Part shown: one piece after another, positions 1 through 7,873 of the stretch
How positions within the stretch are numbered: position 1 is the first letter of the stretch
Layout of the letters: the number at the start of each line of letters is the position of its first letter
NCBI GenBank assembly: GCA_035689095.1
Contig: DASSMB010000094.1
Coordinates: 1-23,877 of the forward strand
Reading direction: 5' to 3'
Origin: JACDDK01 sp035689095
GTDB taxonomy: Bacteria; Actinomycetota; Rubrobacteria; Rubrobacterales; Rubrobacteraceae
Length of the DNA: 23,877 nucleotides
The notes under the pieces: model-generated
What the model was told of the DNA's origin: nothing
Database searches by the model: none
What the model saw: only the letters and a program-made list of their open reading frames with translations
Made by a program: the position numbers and the translations under genes

Positions 1-824
1 CGGAAGCCTACGGCCCGTTCACGAACGAGAAGGTCGTGGGCGAGGCGCTCGCTCCGTTCCGGGACGAGGTCGTGATCGCGACTAAGTTCGGCTTCAAGGA
101 CGGCGACCCGCAGGCGGGCCTCGACAGCCGGCCCGAGCGAATCCGCCAGGTCGCCGAGGAGTCGCTCAGGCGCCTGAAGACCGACCGCATCGACCTCTTC
201 TACCAGCACCGCGTCGACCCGGACGTACCGATCGAGGACGTCGCCGGCACGGTGAAGGACCTGATCCAGGAGGGCAAGGTCGAGCACTTCGGCCTCTCCG
301 AAGCGGGGGTGCAAACGGTCCGTCGCGCCCACGCGGTCCAGCCCGTGACGGCACTCCAGAGCGAATACTCGCTGTGGTGGAGAGAGCCTGAAGAAGAAGT
401 GCTGCCGACGCTCGAAGAACTCGGGATCGGCTTCGTTCCATTCAGTCCTCTGGGCAAGGGCTTCCTCACGGGGAAGATAGACGAGAACACCACGTTCGAC
501 AGTTCCGACTTCCGCAACATCGTTCCTCGCTTTACGGCGGAGGCCAGGAGGGCTAACCAAGCCCTGGTCGATCTGCTCGGCGAGATAGCGCAACGGAAGA
601 ACGCGACACCAGCCCAGATAGCGCTCGCCTGGCTGCTTGCCCAGAAGCTGTGGATTGTTCCAATACCGGGTACGCGGAAGCTGGAGCGCTTGGAGGAGAA
701 CATAGGAGCAGTCACAGTCGAACTTACTTCGAGCGACCTCCGTGAGATCGAGAGCGCAGCCTCAAAGATCACCGTGCAAGGGGCCCGGTACCCCGAAGAG
801 CTGGAGCGAAGGATCGATCGCTGA
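1..824 (+). CDS. aldo/keto reductase, 5' end cut by the window
   Basis: Reading from base 3 gives an open frame that is already inside the protein, so the true start lies upstream. The visible 273 residues carry the TIM-barrel aldo/keto reductase pattern: an early VIATKFGF strand with the family's conserved Lys, LKTDRIDLFYQHRVDP with the conserved His, then GLSEAG, QSEYSLWWR, a GIGFVPFSPLGKGFLTG turn and the C-terminal cofactor segment IPGTRKLERLEENIGA. Enzymes of this family reduce aldehydes and ketones with NADPH in the cytoplasm; this one resembles the YhdN/general-stress type. The substrate cannot be read from the sequence. It ends 248 bases before the transporter gene and is probably a separate transcription unit. 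Confidence 0.93.
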   Translation, partial: EAYGPFTNEKVVGEALAPFRDEVVIATKFGFKDGDPQAGLDSRPERIRQVAEESLRRLKTDRIDLFYQHRVDPDVPIEDVAGTVKDLIQEGKVEHFGLSEAGVQTVRRAHAVQPVTALQSEYSLWWREPEEEVLPTLEELGIGFVPFSPLGKGFLTGKIDENTTFDSSDFRNIVPRFTAEARRANQALVDLLGEIAQRKNATPAQIALAWLLAQKLWIVPIPGTRKLERLEENIGAVTVELTSSDLREIESAASKITVQGARYPEELERRIDR

Positions 825-1007
825 GAGGCGCAGGATCGTCCGTCCGGGTGGTGCGGTAGGCTGCGGCGGGCCGAGCCTCCGAGCCATACGTTCACCTAAA
901 GTTCGGAAGAACCCGGAATTACTGAGTAGGTCTGGTAGGGGCGCGTAGCGCAGGAAGCTACCGAAACGACCATACGTAAAACATATCTAAACGTCACTAA
1001 ACTAGTA

Positions 1008-1037
1008 TTGGACATATGGAATGCTGTTGGCAATAAT
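1008..1037 (+). promoter_or_regulatory. possible promoter of the shikimate-type cluster
   Basis: TTGGAC at 1008-1013 and AATAAT at 1032-1037 are separated by 18 bases and lie about 35 bases before the start of the MHS transporter gene. The surrounding bases are AT-rich compared with the flanking genes. ACATAT occurs at 981-986 and again at 1012-1017, which could be part of a regulator site. Matches are partial, so this is a weak prediction. Confidence 0.3.
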
Positions 1038-1072
1038 GGTCGACGTAGCTTAAAGGGAAAGGAGAGAAACAA

Positions 1073-2425
1073 GTGGAGAACATTGAGGCAAGGCTTGGTG
1101 GGGAGGACATTCACCCGCCGACATCGATCAGGAAGGTGGCTCTCGCCAGCTTCATCGGGTCTACCGTCGAGTGGTATGACTTCTTCGTCTACGGGACGGC
1201 GGCGGCGCTGGTCTTCGGGCAGTTGTTCTTTCCGGAGTCCACTCCTCTGGTCGGCACCCTGTCGGCCTTTGCCACGTTCGCGATAGGTTTCCTGTTCCGG
1301 CCGCTGGGCGGAGCGTTCTTCGGCCATTTCGGAGACCGGGTGGGGCGCAAGTCGATGCTGGTCATCACGCTCTTGGTGATGGGTACTTCGACCGTCCTGA
1401 TCGGGTGCCTCCCGACCTACAACTCGATAGGCATACTGGCGCCTATATTGCTCGTGGCATTGCGAGCTATACAGGGCTTCTCGGTCGGGGGCGAATGGGC
1501 CGGCGGATCGCTGATGGTCGTCGAGCATGCGCCGCCGGGACGGAGGGGATTCTACGGTAGCTGGCCGCAGGTTGGGCCGTCGGCGGGGACGCTGCTATCG
1601 GCGGGAGTGTTCGCCATCTTCTCGGCTCTGCCGGAGGATCAGTTCCTGGCCTGGGGCTGGCGGATGCCGTTCCTCCTGAGCGCGGTCGTCGTGATCGTCG
1701 GGCTCGTGATCCGGCTCAGGCTCGCGGAGTCGCCGGTCTTCGAGCAGGTCAAGGAGACCCACACCGGGGCCCGGCTGCCGGTTCTGGACGTCTTCCGCAC
1801 CAACGCCAAGAACATCTTCCTCATCGCGGGCATGCGCCTGGCGATAAACACCACCTTCTACGCCTCGACTGTCTTCGCCCTCTCCTACGCGACGGAGCAG
1901 TTGGGCATCCCCAGGTCCACGATGTTGACGGGAATCCTCATTACGGCGGCTCTCGGGTTCGTGAGCAAGCCGATCTACGGCGCGCTATCGGACAGGATCG
2001 GGCGCCGACCAATCTACGCGGCGGGTTCGATCATCGGCGCCCTGATGGCCTTCCCGTTCTTCTTCGCCGTGGAGTCGAAGTCCGCGATCCTGATCTTCCT
2101 GGCCTTCTTCCTCATTATCAATATCTCCCACGACCTGAACGACGCCGTCGAGTCGTCATTCTTCTCGGAGTTGTTCGGCACGCGGGTCCGCTACAGCGGC
2201 GCGGCGTTGGGTCATCAGCTCGGCGCGGCCGTCACGGGGTTCACCCCGCTCATCGCGGCGGCGCTGGCTGCGGCGGGCGGCTGGACTTATGTCGCCGTCT
2301 ACGTCATGTTCGCCTGCCTCGTGTCGGCCGGCTGCGTCTTCATGGCCGCCGAGACGTTCCGTAAGGACATCGCCGAGGTGGACCCTCTGGAGCGTCAGAT
2401 CATGACGGAGCCACGAGTCCGATAA
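1073..2425 (+). CDS. MFS transporter, metabolite:H+ symporter (MHS) family, shikimate-type
   Basis: The 450-residue product has twelve hydrophobic segments and typical MHS motifs: STVEWYDFFVYGTAAAL in the first helix, FGHFGDRVGRKSMLV as the loop 2-3 signature, LRAIQGFSVGGEWAGG in helix 4-5, and a second RIGRRP loop after the centre. MHS proteins are inner-membrane proton symporters for organic acids such as shikimate (ShiA), alpha-ketoglutarate and proline/betaine. The substrate is inferred from the neighbours: type II dehydroquinase and shikimate dehydrogenase follow on the same strand, so shikimate, quinate or dehydroshikimate is likely. The GTG start is chosen because GGAGAG ends six bases upstream. 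It is the first gene of the cluster; a hairpin separates it from the next gene. Confidence 0.88.
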   Translation: MENIEARLGGEDIHPPTSIRKVALASFIGSTVEWYDFFVYGTAAALVFGQLFFPESTPLVGTLSAFATFAIGFLFRPLGGAFFGHFGDRVGRKSMLVITLLVMGTSTVLIGCLPTYNSIGILAPILLVALRAIQGFSVGGEWAGGSLMVVEHAPPGRRGFYGSWPQVGPSAGTLLSAGVFAIFSALPEDQFLAWGWRMPFLLSAVVVIVGLVIRLRLAESPVFEQVKETHTGARLPVLDVFRTNAKNIFLIAGMRLAINTTFYASTVFALSYATEQLGIPRSTMLTGILITAALGFVSKPIYGALSDRIGRRPIYAAGSIIGALMAFPFFFAVESKSAILIFLAFFLIINISHDLNDAVESSFFSELFGTRVRYSGAALGHQLGAAVTGFTPLIAAALAAAGGWTYVAVYVMFACLVSAGCVFMAAETFRKDIAEVDPLERQIMTEPRVR

Positions 2426-2436
2426 AAGAGGAGAGA

Positions 2437-2463
2437 GCGGTCCGGGGCCAGTCCTCGGACCGC
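2437..2463 (+). terminator. GC-rich hairpin between transporter and dehydroquinase genes
   Basis: GCGGTCCG at 2437-2444 pairs perfectly with CGGACCGC at 2456-2463 across an 11-base loop. The flanking purine-rich 5' arm and pyrimidine-rich 3' arm (TTCCCTCTT) extend the stem imperfectly. There is no run of T after it, so it may be an mRNA stabiliser or attenuator inside the operon rather than a full terminator. Confidence 0.4.
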
Positions 2464-2528
2464 TTCCCTCTTCCGCGACGAGCGTATGATGGTTCGAGAA
2501 AAGAGATCCAACTCCGCGGAGGTGTCTG

Positions 2529-2960
2529 TTGGCTAGGGTGTTCGTTCTCAACGGCGTGAACCTGGGTGCCCTGGGCACGCGCCGGCCGGAGGTCTACGGA
2601 ACTCTGACCCTCGGCGACATAGAGCAGAGGCTGCGCGAGAGCTTCCCGGAGGTCGACTTCGAGTTTCGGCAGACGGACTACGAGGGTGAGATGGTCGGCT
2701 ACGTGCGGGAAGCGAGAGGGAGCGATGGGATCGTGATCAATCCCGGCGCCTGGACCCACTACGCTTACGCTCTGCACGATGCCCTGGAGGCGGTCGAAGG
2801 TGTCATCAAGGTGGAGACTCACCTCTCGAACGTTCACGCCAGGGAACCCTGGCGGCGGCACTCGGTCATCTCGCCCGCCGTCAACGCCGTGGTGGCCGGG
2901 ATGGGTCCCTACGGCTACGAGGCCGCTGTCGGTTACATTCTCAGACAACTAAAGGCGTGA
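2529..2960 (+). CDS. aroQ: type II 3-dehydroquinate dehydratase
   Basis: The 143-residue product has the usual length for the small dodecameric type II enzyme, which interconverts 3-dehydroquinate and 3-dehydroshikimate in the cytoplasm. Visible hallmarks are NLGALGTRRPEVYG with the catalytic Arg and Tyr23, INPGAWTHYAYAL with Asn71 and His77, and the substrate-binding THLSNVHAREPWRRHS block with His103. The TTG start is set by GGAGGTG five bases upstream and gives the normal MARVFVLNGVN beginning. The context (transporter before it, dehydrogenases and shikimate dehydrogenase after it, no other aro biosynthesis genes) favours a catabolic quinate-pathway role over aromatic amino acid synthesis. 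The family is certain; the catabolic role is inferred. Confidence 0.93.
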   Translation: MARVFVLNGVNLGALGTRRPEVYGTLTLGDIEQRLRESFPEVDFEFRQTDYEGEMVGYVREARGSDGIVINPGAWTHYAYALHDALEAVEGVIKVETHLSNVHAREPWRRHSVISPAVNAVVAGMGPYGYEAAVGYILRQLKA

Positions 2961-2964
2961 ACTG

Positions 2965-3027
2965 ATGCAAAAGAAGTCTCTGACATTCCGGCTGGATCCC
3001 CGCGGAATCCCGGAGGTGTGTGGATGA
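2965..3027 (+). pseudogene. 20-codon open frame, possible remnant of a GntR-type regulator
   Basis: ATG at 2965 opens a 20-residue frame whose stop overlaps the next gene's ATG (ATGA at 3024-3027). Its product, MQKKSLTFRLDPRGIPEVCG, resembles the N-terminus of YtrA-type GntR regulators, which typically begin with a hydrophobic strand followed by LDPRSGIP and a tyrosine. If so, the rest of the regulator has been deleted. It could equally be a chance frame or a coupling leader. Confidence 0.2.
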
Positions 3028-4052
3028 AGGCGTTCGTAAAGACGGGTCATCAACCAGGAGAAGCCGGCGTCAGGGACGTGTCGGTCGCCAGCCCCGGCCT
3101 CGGCGAGGTACTGCTCCGGGTAGCCTCCTGCGGCGTCTGCGGCAGCGACATCCACGCCTTCAGGTCGGACGCCGGGTTCGAGTGGGTCCGGGCGCCGGTA
3201 ACGCTGGGCCACGAGTTCTCCGGTACGGTCGAGGAGGTCGGACCGGACGTGACTCGGGTGAGGGAGGGGGATCAGGTCGTCGCGGTCGCTATACAGGGTT
3301 GCGGACGCTGCGAAGCCTGCCTCGCCGGTTCCACGCAGTTGTGCCAGGATCGCGTCGCCGTCGGACTCTCCCGCGACGGCGGGATGGCCGAGTACGCCGT
3401 GATGCCCGAGCAGCACCTCGTGCCTGTTCCCGAGGGGTTAGATCTCACCGTGGCGGCCCTGGGCGAGCCGCTCTCCGTGGCCGTGCACGCCGTAAACGTC
3501 CGGGCGGACATAAAGCCGGGACAGAACGTAGTGGTGTCGGGGCCCGGACCCATAGGCATTCTCTGCGGGATGCTGGCCCGGCTCCGAGGAGCGCAGGTGC
3601 TCCTTACCGGGGTAGGAAACGACTCCGAGTCTCGGCTCCCCGCGGCGGAGCGCGTGGGACTTCGGACCGCGAACCTGAGCGATAAGCCCCTGGAGGAGCA
3701 CCTGCGGGACAGCTTCGGGGAGCCTGCTCCCGACGTCTGGATCGAGAGTTCCGGGTCCGTGAGGGCGCTCGACTCCGCCCTGGAGTCCGTCCGGCCGGGC
3801 GGGACGGTCGTCGTGGTCGGTATCTACGCCGAGGAGATGCGCTTTTCACCTACCGCTTCAGTGCGGAGGGAGTTGAGCCTGTTGTTCAGCTATTCCTGCA
3901 ACTACGCGGATTACGAGGAGGCCCTGGACCTGCTGGGCAGCGGCGCCATAGACCCCGGTCCTCTCCTCTCGAAATATCCGCTTCAGGATGCCTCCGAGGC
4001 TTTCGAGGCGGTCGGCAAAGGCCGGGCAGTAAAAGCGATCCTCGTCCCTTGA
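3024..4052 (+). CDS. zinc-dependent medium-chain alcohol/polyol dehydrogenase
   Basis: The 342-residue MDR-superfamily enzyme has catalytic zinc ligands Cys36 (SCGVCGSD) and His63-Glu64 (LGHEFSG). A complete structural zinc lobe is formed by Cys93, Cys96, Cys99 and Cys107. A Rossmann nucleotide-binding turn, GPGPIG, follows in the middle. Such enzymes oxidise secondary alcohols or polyols with NAD(P)+ (sorbitol, threonine and galactitol dehydrogenase relatives). ATG at 3024 is preferred over GTG at 3018 because CGGAGG lies seven bases before it. Lying between dehydroquinase and a TIM-barrel enzyme, it may oxidise quinate, shikimate or another cyclic polyol; this is inferred from position only. 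Confidence 0.88.
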   Translation: MKAFVKTGHQPGEAGVRDVSVASPGLGEVLLRVASCGVCGSDIHAFRSDAGFEWVRAPVTLGHEFSGTVEEVGPDVTRVREGDQVVAVAIQGCGRCEACLAGSTQLCQDRVAVGLSRDGGMAEYAVMPEQHLVPVPEGLDLTVAALGEPLSVAVHAVNVRADIKPGQNVVVSGPGPIGILCGMLARLRGAQVLLTGVGNDSESRLPAAERVGLRTANLSDKPLEEHLRDSFGEPAPDVWIESSGSVRALDSALESVRPGGTVVVVGIYAEEMRFSPTASVRRELSLLFSYSCNYADYEEALDLLGSGAIDPGPLLSKYPLQDASEAFEAVGKGRAVKAILVP

Positions 4053-4075
4053 GCCATGAGATCAGGAGAGAAAAA

Positions 4076-4936
4076 ATGAACACAGTCCCAGAGGTAGGCA
4101 TAGACCACCTCACGATGCTGGACGTCCCGCCGCCGGATCTGGTGACCATCGCCCACGAGGCGGGCTTCGACTCCATCAGCCCCCGCGTGGCCGCCTCGAC
4201 TCCCAGCGAAGATCCCTGGCCCATGACTCCCGGCTCTCTTATGCTCGAAGAGACCGCGCGTCGCCTGGACGAAACCGGCACGCGGATACTCGCCGTGGAG
4301 GTCGTCCGCATCGGTCCCGATACGAAGCGGGAGGACTACGAGGGCGCGCTGGAAGCGGGCGCCCGGCTGGGAGCGCGCTACGTGACGGTCAACAGCGACG
4401 ATCCCGATCTCGACCGCGCCTCCGAGACGTTCGCGGCTCTGACCGGCGCCGCTAGTCCCTACGGCCTGCGCCCCATCATCGAGCCAATCATCTACACCCA
4501 GGTATCGAACCTGGACGAGGCTATCTACATCGCCGAGCGCTCCGGCGGAGGCGGGGTACTGCTGGACACCCTGCACTTCCAGCGCTACGGGGGAGACCTC
4601 GGACAGCTACGCTCCCTCGACCCGGACCTGCTCTCCTACGTGCAGCTCTGCGACGCGCCGCTGGCGCCGCCAACCGGACTTCCGCGTCCTCTCAAACTGC
4701 CTCGCGGACAGTCCACCGACGGCACCGACCTGCAGATAGAGAGCCGGGCCATGCGAATGCTGCCGGGAGAAGGAGAGCTGCCGCTGGCGGAGTTCCTCGC
4801 CGCGCTGCCGGGAGAAATCCCCGTCAGCGTGGAGGCTCCTGTAATGTCGCTGCGGGAGACCCTGACCCCGATCGAGTTCGCCCGGCGCGCTCGTGAGGCG
4901 GTGGCGAACGTACTGTCGGCAACGCGCGCAAGTTGA
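4076..4936 (+). CDS. xylose-isomerase-like TIM-barrel protein, candidate 3-dehydroshikimate dehydratase
   Basis: The 286-residue protein belongs to the sugar-phosphate isomerase/epimerase (AP_endonuc_2) fold. Conserved positions fit a divalent-metal site: Glu136 in RPIIEPI, Asp164 and His167 in LLDTLHF, Gln190 in YVQLCD, and Glu253 in VSVEAP, plus the family's RMLPGEGEL turn before the last helix. The same fold includes inosose dehydratase, hydroxypyruvate isomerase, tagatose epimerases and the 3-dehydroshikimate dehydratases AsbF/QuiC. In a cluster with dehydroquinase and shikimate dehydrogenase, dehydration of 3-dehydroshikimate to protocatechuate is the most attractive role, but the sequence alone does not prove it. 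ATG 4076 is chosen for AGGAGAG five bases upstream; an in-frame TTG lies at 4049. Confidence 0.75.
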   Translation: MNTVPEVGIDHLTMLDVPPPDLVTIAHEAGFDSISPRVAASTPSEDPWPMTPGSLMLEETARRLDETGTRILAVEVVRIGPDTKREDYEGALEAGARLGARYVTVNSDDPDLDRASETFAALTGAASPYGLRPIIEPIIYTQVSNLDEAIYIAERSGGGGVLLDTLHFQRYGGDLGQLRSLDPDLLSYVQLCDAPLAPPTGLPRPLKLPRGQSTDGTDLQIESRAMRMLPGEGELPLAEFLAALPGEIPVSVEAPVMSLRETLTPIEFARRAREAVANVLSATRAS

Positions 4937-4946
4937 AGAAGCCGCG

Positions 4947-6341
4947 ATGAACGTTGACCATCCATTGCTACCAGAGAGGGTCGACGCGCTCGTCGTGGGC
5001 GGCGGCATGGCCGGGCTGGCAGCCGCGATGGTCGCCGCGGAGAACGGTGCGCGGGTCCTGGTGGTCGAGAAAGGTCCGCGACCCGGCGGATCGGCGGCGC
5101 TCTCGGTGGGGATGTTCTGGACTGTCCCGGACTTCGATACCCTGCGCCGGCGCGTGCCGCTTGGCGACCCGGACCTGGGCCGGGCTGTCGTGGAAGACTA
5201 CCCGGCGGCCATCGAGACGATACGGGAGATGGGCGTCTCGGTAGGGGAGCGGGTCTCGGGCGTCATGACCGTCGGGATCGGGCACTCCATAGACGTTCAC
5301 GCGCTGCTTGAACACGAGGTTGCCGAGATCGAACGTTCCGGCGGACGGGTCGCGTGCGACACCACCGTGCGGCATCTTCTCACCGACGACGAAGGCGCCG
5401 TTACCGGAGCGGTAGTACGCGGGCCGGGTGGACAGAGCGCCATCCTCGCGGACGCGACGATCCTGGCTACCGGCGGCTTTCAGGGGGATCCGGGGCTACT
5501 CAGCACGTACATGGGGCCGAACTCGGACCGTATGCTGGTACGCTCGAACAGGGGTAGCGTCGGTGACGGCTTGCGGCTCGGGCGCGATGCTGGTGGAGCT
5601 ACGAGCCGGGCGATGAGCAGCTTCTACGGCCATCTGGTGCCGAGCCCGCTGTCGAGTTTTACCGAGGACCAGTACATGCCGCTGGCGCAGTACCACTCCA
5701 ACCACTGCATCCTCGTGAACCGGCTCGGGCGCCGGTTCTGCGACGAGTCGCAGGGCGACGAGGTCTCCGTCCAGGCCTTGCTCGCGCAGCCCGAGGCCCG
5801 CGGCGTTCTGCTGTGCGACGAGAGAGTTCGGAGAGAGTACGTGGTTAGCGAGCCCTTCCCGAACGCCGGGCTCCTCGACCGTTTCGAAAGAGCCGCGGAG
5901 GCCGGAGGCCGCCTGACGAGTTCTGACACCCTGGACGGGCTGGTGGGCCAGGTCGCCGGGTGGGGCATAGACGCCGTTCAACTCAGAGCGACGCTCGAAT
6001 CCTATGCGGCGGCCGCGCGGCGTGAGCCCGTAAGCCTGGACGCGCCGCTTCCTACCGGGCCCAGGCCGCTCGTCGAGCCGCCTTTTTACGCGCTGGAGGT
6101 GCAGCCCGCGATCACGTTCACCTATGGCGGCCTGCGAACCGACTCGGACGGCCGCGTCCTCGACCATGACGGCGTGCCGGTCGGTGGACTCTGGGCCGCC
6201 GGAGTGGATGCCGGTGGGTTGTCGAACTGGACATACGCGGGCGGTCTGGCCCCCGCCTTCATCACCGGCCGGCGGGCTGCGTCCTCCGCGCTCGCCGCTC
6301 TGGACCCGGAAGCGCGGCAGGACCCGGCGCGCCCTCTATAA
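4947..6341 (+). CDS. FAD-dependent oxidoreductase of the FAD_binding_2 (fumarate reductase/ketosteroid dehydrogenase) family
   Basis: The 464-residue protein begins with a dinucleotide-binding fold: strand DALVVGGG, glycines 18-20 and 23, and acidic Glu41 ending the second strand (LVVEKG). It finishes with the family's C-terminal FAD block: TYGGLRTDSDGRVLD, GLWAAGVDAGG and AGGLAPAFITGRRAA. Relatives add or remove hydrogen across C-C bonds (fumarate reductase, 3-ketosteroid-delta1-dehydrogenase, tricarballylate dehydrogenase TcuA). No signal peptide or haem motif is seen, so it is likely cytoplasmic. The start follows the previous stop by ten bases with only a weak GAAGAAG site, suggesting translational coupling. 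In this cluster it may desaturate or reduce a cyclohexane or cyclohexene carboxylate intermediate; no known quinate-pathway enzyme corresponds to it. Confidence 0.82.
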   Translation: MNVDHPLLPERVDALVVGGGMAGLAAAMVAAENGARVLVVEKGPRPGGSAALSVGMFWTVPDFDTLRRRVPLGDPDLGRAVVEDYPAAIETIREMGVSVGERVSGVMTVGIGHSIDVHALLEHEVAEIERSGGRVACDTTVRHLLTDDEGAVTGAVVRGPGGQSAILADATILATGGFQGDPGLLSTYMGPNSDRMLVRSNRGSVGDGLRLGRDAGGATSRAMSSFYGHLVPSPLSSFTEDQYMPLAQYHSNHCILVNRLGRRFCDESQGDEVSVQALLAQPEARGVLLCDERVRREYVVSEPFPNAGLLDRFERAAEAGGRLTSSDTLDGLVGQVAGWGIDAVQLRATLESYAAAARREPVSLDAPLPTGPRPLVEPPFYALEVQPAITFTYGGLRTDSDGRVLDHDGVPVGGLWAAGVDAGGLSNWTYAGGLAPAFITGRRAASSALAALDPEARQDPARPL

Positions 6342-6384
6342 TGGTCGGCGTGTTGGATTCGATGAACAACCCGGCGAGACGTAG

Positions 6385-7218
6385 ATGATCAGCGGGAAGA
6401 CGCGGCTCCTGGCTCTGATCGGTCATCCCGTGAGCCACAGCCTGAGCCCCGCGATGCACAACGCCGCCTTCGCCGCCGATGGACTGGACTACGTCTACGT
6501 CTGCCTGGATGTGGATCCCGCCGACCTGCCCGCGGCGGTGGAGGGCGCGGCCGCCCTGAAGCTGCGCGGCTTCAACATCACCATGCCGCACAAGCGGGCG
6601 ATGATTCCGCTTGTGGACGAGCTGGACGAGGGAGCCCGCGTCTCCGGAGCGGTGAACACCGTCGTGATCGAGGACTCCACCCTTCGCGGCTATAACACCG
6701 ACGGAGGCGGGATGGTCATGGCCTGCCGGGAGGCCGGCATCCAACTATCCGGCCGGAGCGTCCTGATCCTGGGCGCCGGAGGCGCCGCCGCCGCCATCGC
6801 CGTAGCGTTCGGGGAGGCGGGGATCGGCGAGCTGCACATCGCCAACCGCAGCGTGGAGCACGCCGCGGAGCTGCGGGAGAAGCTGCGCGGGGCGGGCATG
6901 GAGAAGGTGACGATCTATTCTCTCGATGCGTTGGATCAGGCGTTCTCTGAAGCGGAGATCGTCGTCAACACGACGCCCCTTGGGATGAAGGAGGCGGATC
7001 CACTACCCATCCCACCCGAGTATGTGCTTAAGGACCGCGCGTTCTGCGACGCGGTCTACCGTCCCGGAGCGGAGACGCCTCTCGTCCGTCTGGCGCGCGA
7101 GCGAGGCGCCACCGTCGTCGCTGGCGGCCGGATGCTTCTATACCAGGGTGTGCTGGCTCAGAAGCTCTGGACCGGACACGAACCGAACGTCAAGGTCATG
7201 GACGCCGCTCTCTCCTAA
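6385..7218 (+). CDS. aroE: shikimate dehydrogenase (shikimate/quinate dehydrogenase family)
   Basis: The 277-residue length and motifs match AroE. Shikimate-binding serines 19 and 21 lie in HPVSHSLSPAMHN, catalytic Lys70 in NITMPHK, Asn91 in GAVNTV, catalytic Asp106 in GYNTDG, the dinucleotide loop GAGGAA at 130-135, an NRS turn typical of NADP(H) binding, and VNTTPLGM. The C-terminal LLYQGVLAQKLWTG helix is also typical. It reversibly oxidises shikimate to 3-dehydroshikimate. As last gene of the cluster beginning with an MHS transporter, it may run in the oxidative, catabolic direction; YdiB or QsuD-like use of quinate is possible. It converges on the stress-protein gene with only 13 bases between the stops. 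Confidence 0.92.
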   Translation: MISGKTRLLALIGHPVSHSLSPAMHNAAFAADGLDYVYVCLDVDPADLPAAVEGAAALKLRGFNITMPHKRAMIPLVDELDEGARVSGAVNTVVIEDSTLRGYNTDGGGMVMACREAGIQLSGRSVLILGAGGAAAAIAVAFGEAGIGELHIANRSVEHAAELREKLRGAGMEKVTIYSLDALDQAFSEAEIVVNTTPLGMKEADPLPIPPEYVLKDRAFCDAVYRPGAETPLVRLARERGATVVAGGRMLLYQGVLAQKLWTGHEPNVKVMDAALS

Positions 7219-7231
7219 AGGCGCGGCCCGG

Positions 7232-7708
7232 CTACCTCGGTACGGTAGAGCCCTGTAGCCTCCGCTCGCTCACCACGAGGACCGGACGGCCGGCCCGGCG
7301 GAGGACGGTCTCCGAGAAGCCCGGGCCACAGAAGATCCGCTCGAACCACGGACGTCTGTGGCCTCCGGTTATTACCAATCCGGCGTCGATCTCCTCGGCG
7401 AGGCGGATTACCTCTTTCTGCGGCCAGCCTTCCCTGTAATAGGACGCCGTAACGCTACACCCGAGCTCCTCCAACCGCCTTACGCGATCATCGAGAAGCC
7501 TGATACCGTCCAGCTTCTTCCACTCCAGCAGAGCCTCACTCCGCTCACGAAGCGCGGTGTTGGGATAGGGTAGCTCGGGTGTTAAATGAACTACGTGTAC
7601 GACGTGCAACTCGGAACCTGTGCCGTCTGATAACTCGACCGCCGTCTCCTCGGCCAGGGCCGCCTCCCAAGTTCCGTCCGTCGCGAGCAGTATCCTCGTC
7701 GGGAACAT
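7232..7708 (-). CDS. universal stress protein, UspA family
   Basis: The 158-residue alpha/beta protein starts with the UspA strand FPTRILLATDG, followed by an ELHVVHVVHL strand and a GLVITGGHRRPWFERIFCG segment, and ends in the ETVLRRAGRPVLVV strand. The usual ATP-binding pattern G-2x-G-9x-G-S/T is only partly matched (GGH then GPGFS), so nucleotide binding is uncertain. The start was set at the ATG at 7708 because AGAAGAGGCGG precedes it and UspA proteins normally begin here; an in-frame ATG five codons upstream (7723) has no clear ribosome site. It is a single-gene minus-strand unit. Confidence 0.9.
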   Translation of the reverse strand: MFPTRILLATDGTWEAALAEETAVELSDGTGSELHVVHVVHLTPELPYPNTALRERSEALLEWKKLDGIRLLDDRVRRLEELGCSVTASYYREGWPQKEVIRLAEEIDAGLVITGGHRRPWFERIFCGPGFSETVLRRAGRPVLVVSERRLQGSTVPR

Positions 7709-7873
7709 ACCGCCTCTTCTCATTAGATGCTACTTACACATAAATGCTATACAGCGGATACCGTCTTGCAAGCGCGGTTTGTGAATCGGACCACCCGGTA
7801 CCGTGGCAGAGGCTGGCGAACGTCGTGGATTAGTCAGGCGGAAGAGGCGCGGTCGAAGGTTTTCTGGAAGGCT

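Noticed and set aside
896..1528. 210-aa minus-strand open frame opposite the start of the transporter gene
   Set aside because: It runs antisense through the strongly supported MHS gene, is Arg/Glu/His-rich as expected of GC-rich antisense frames, and has no recognisable motif.
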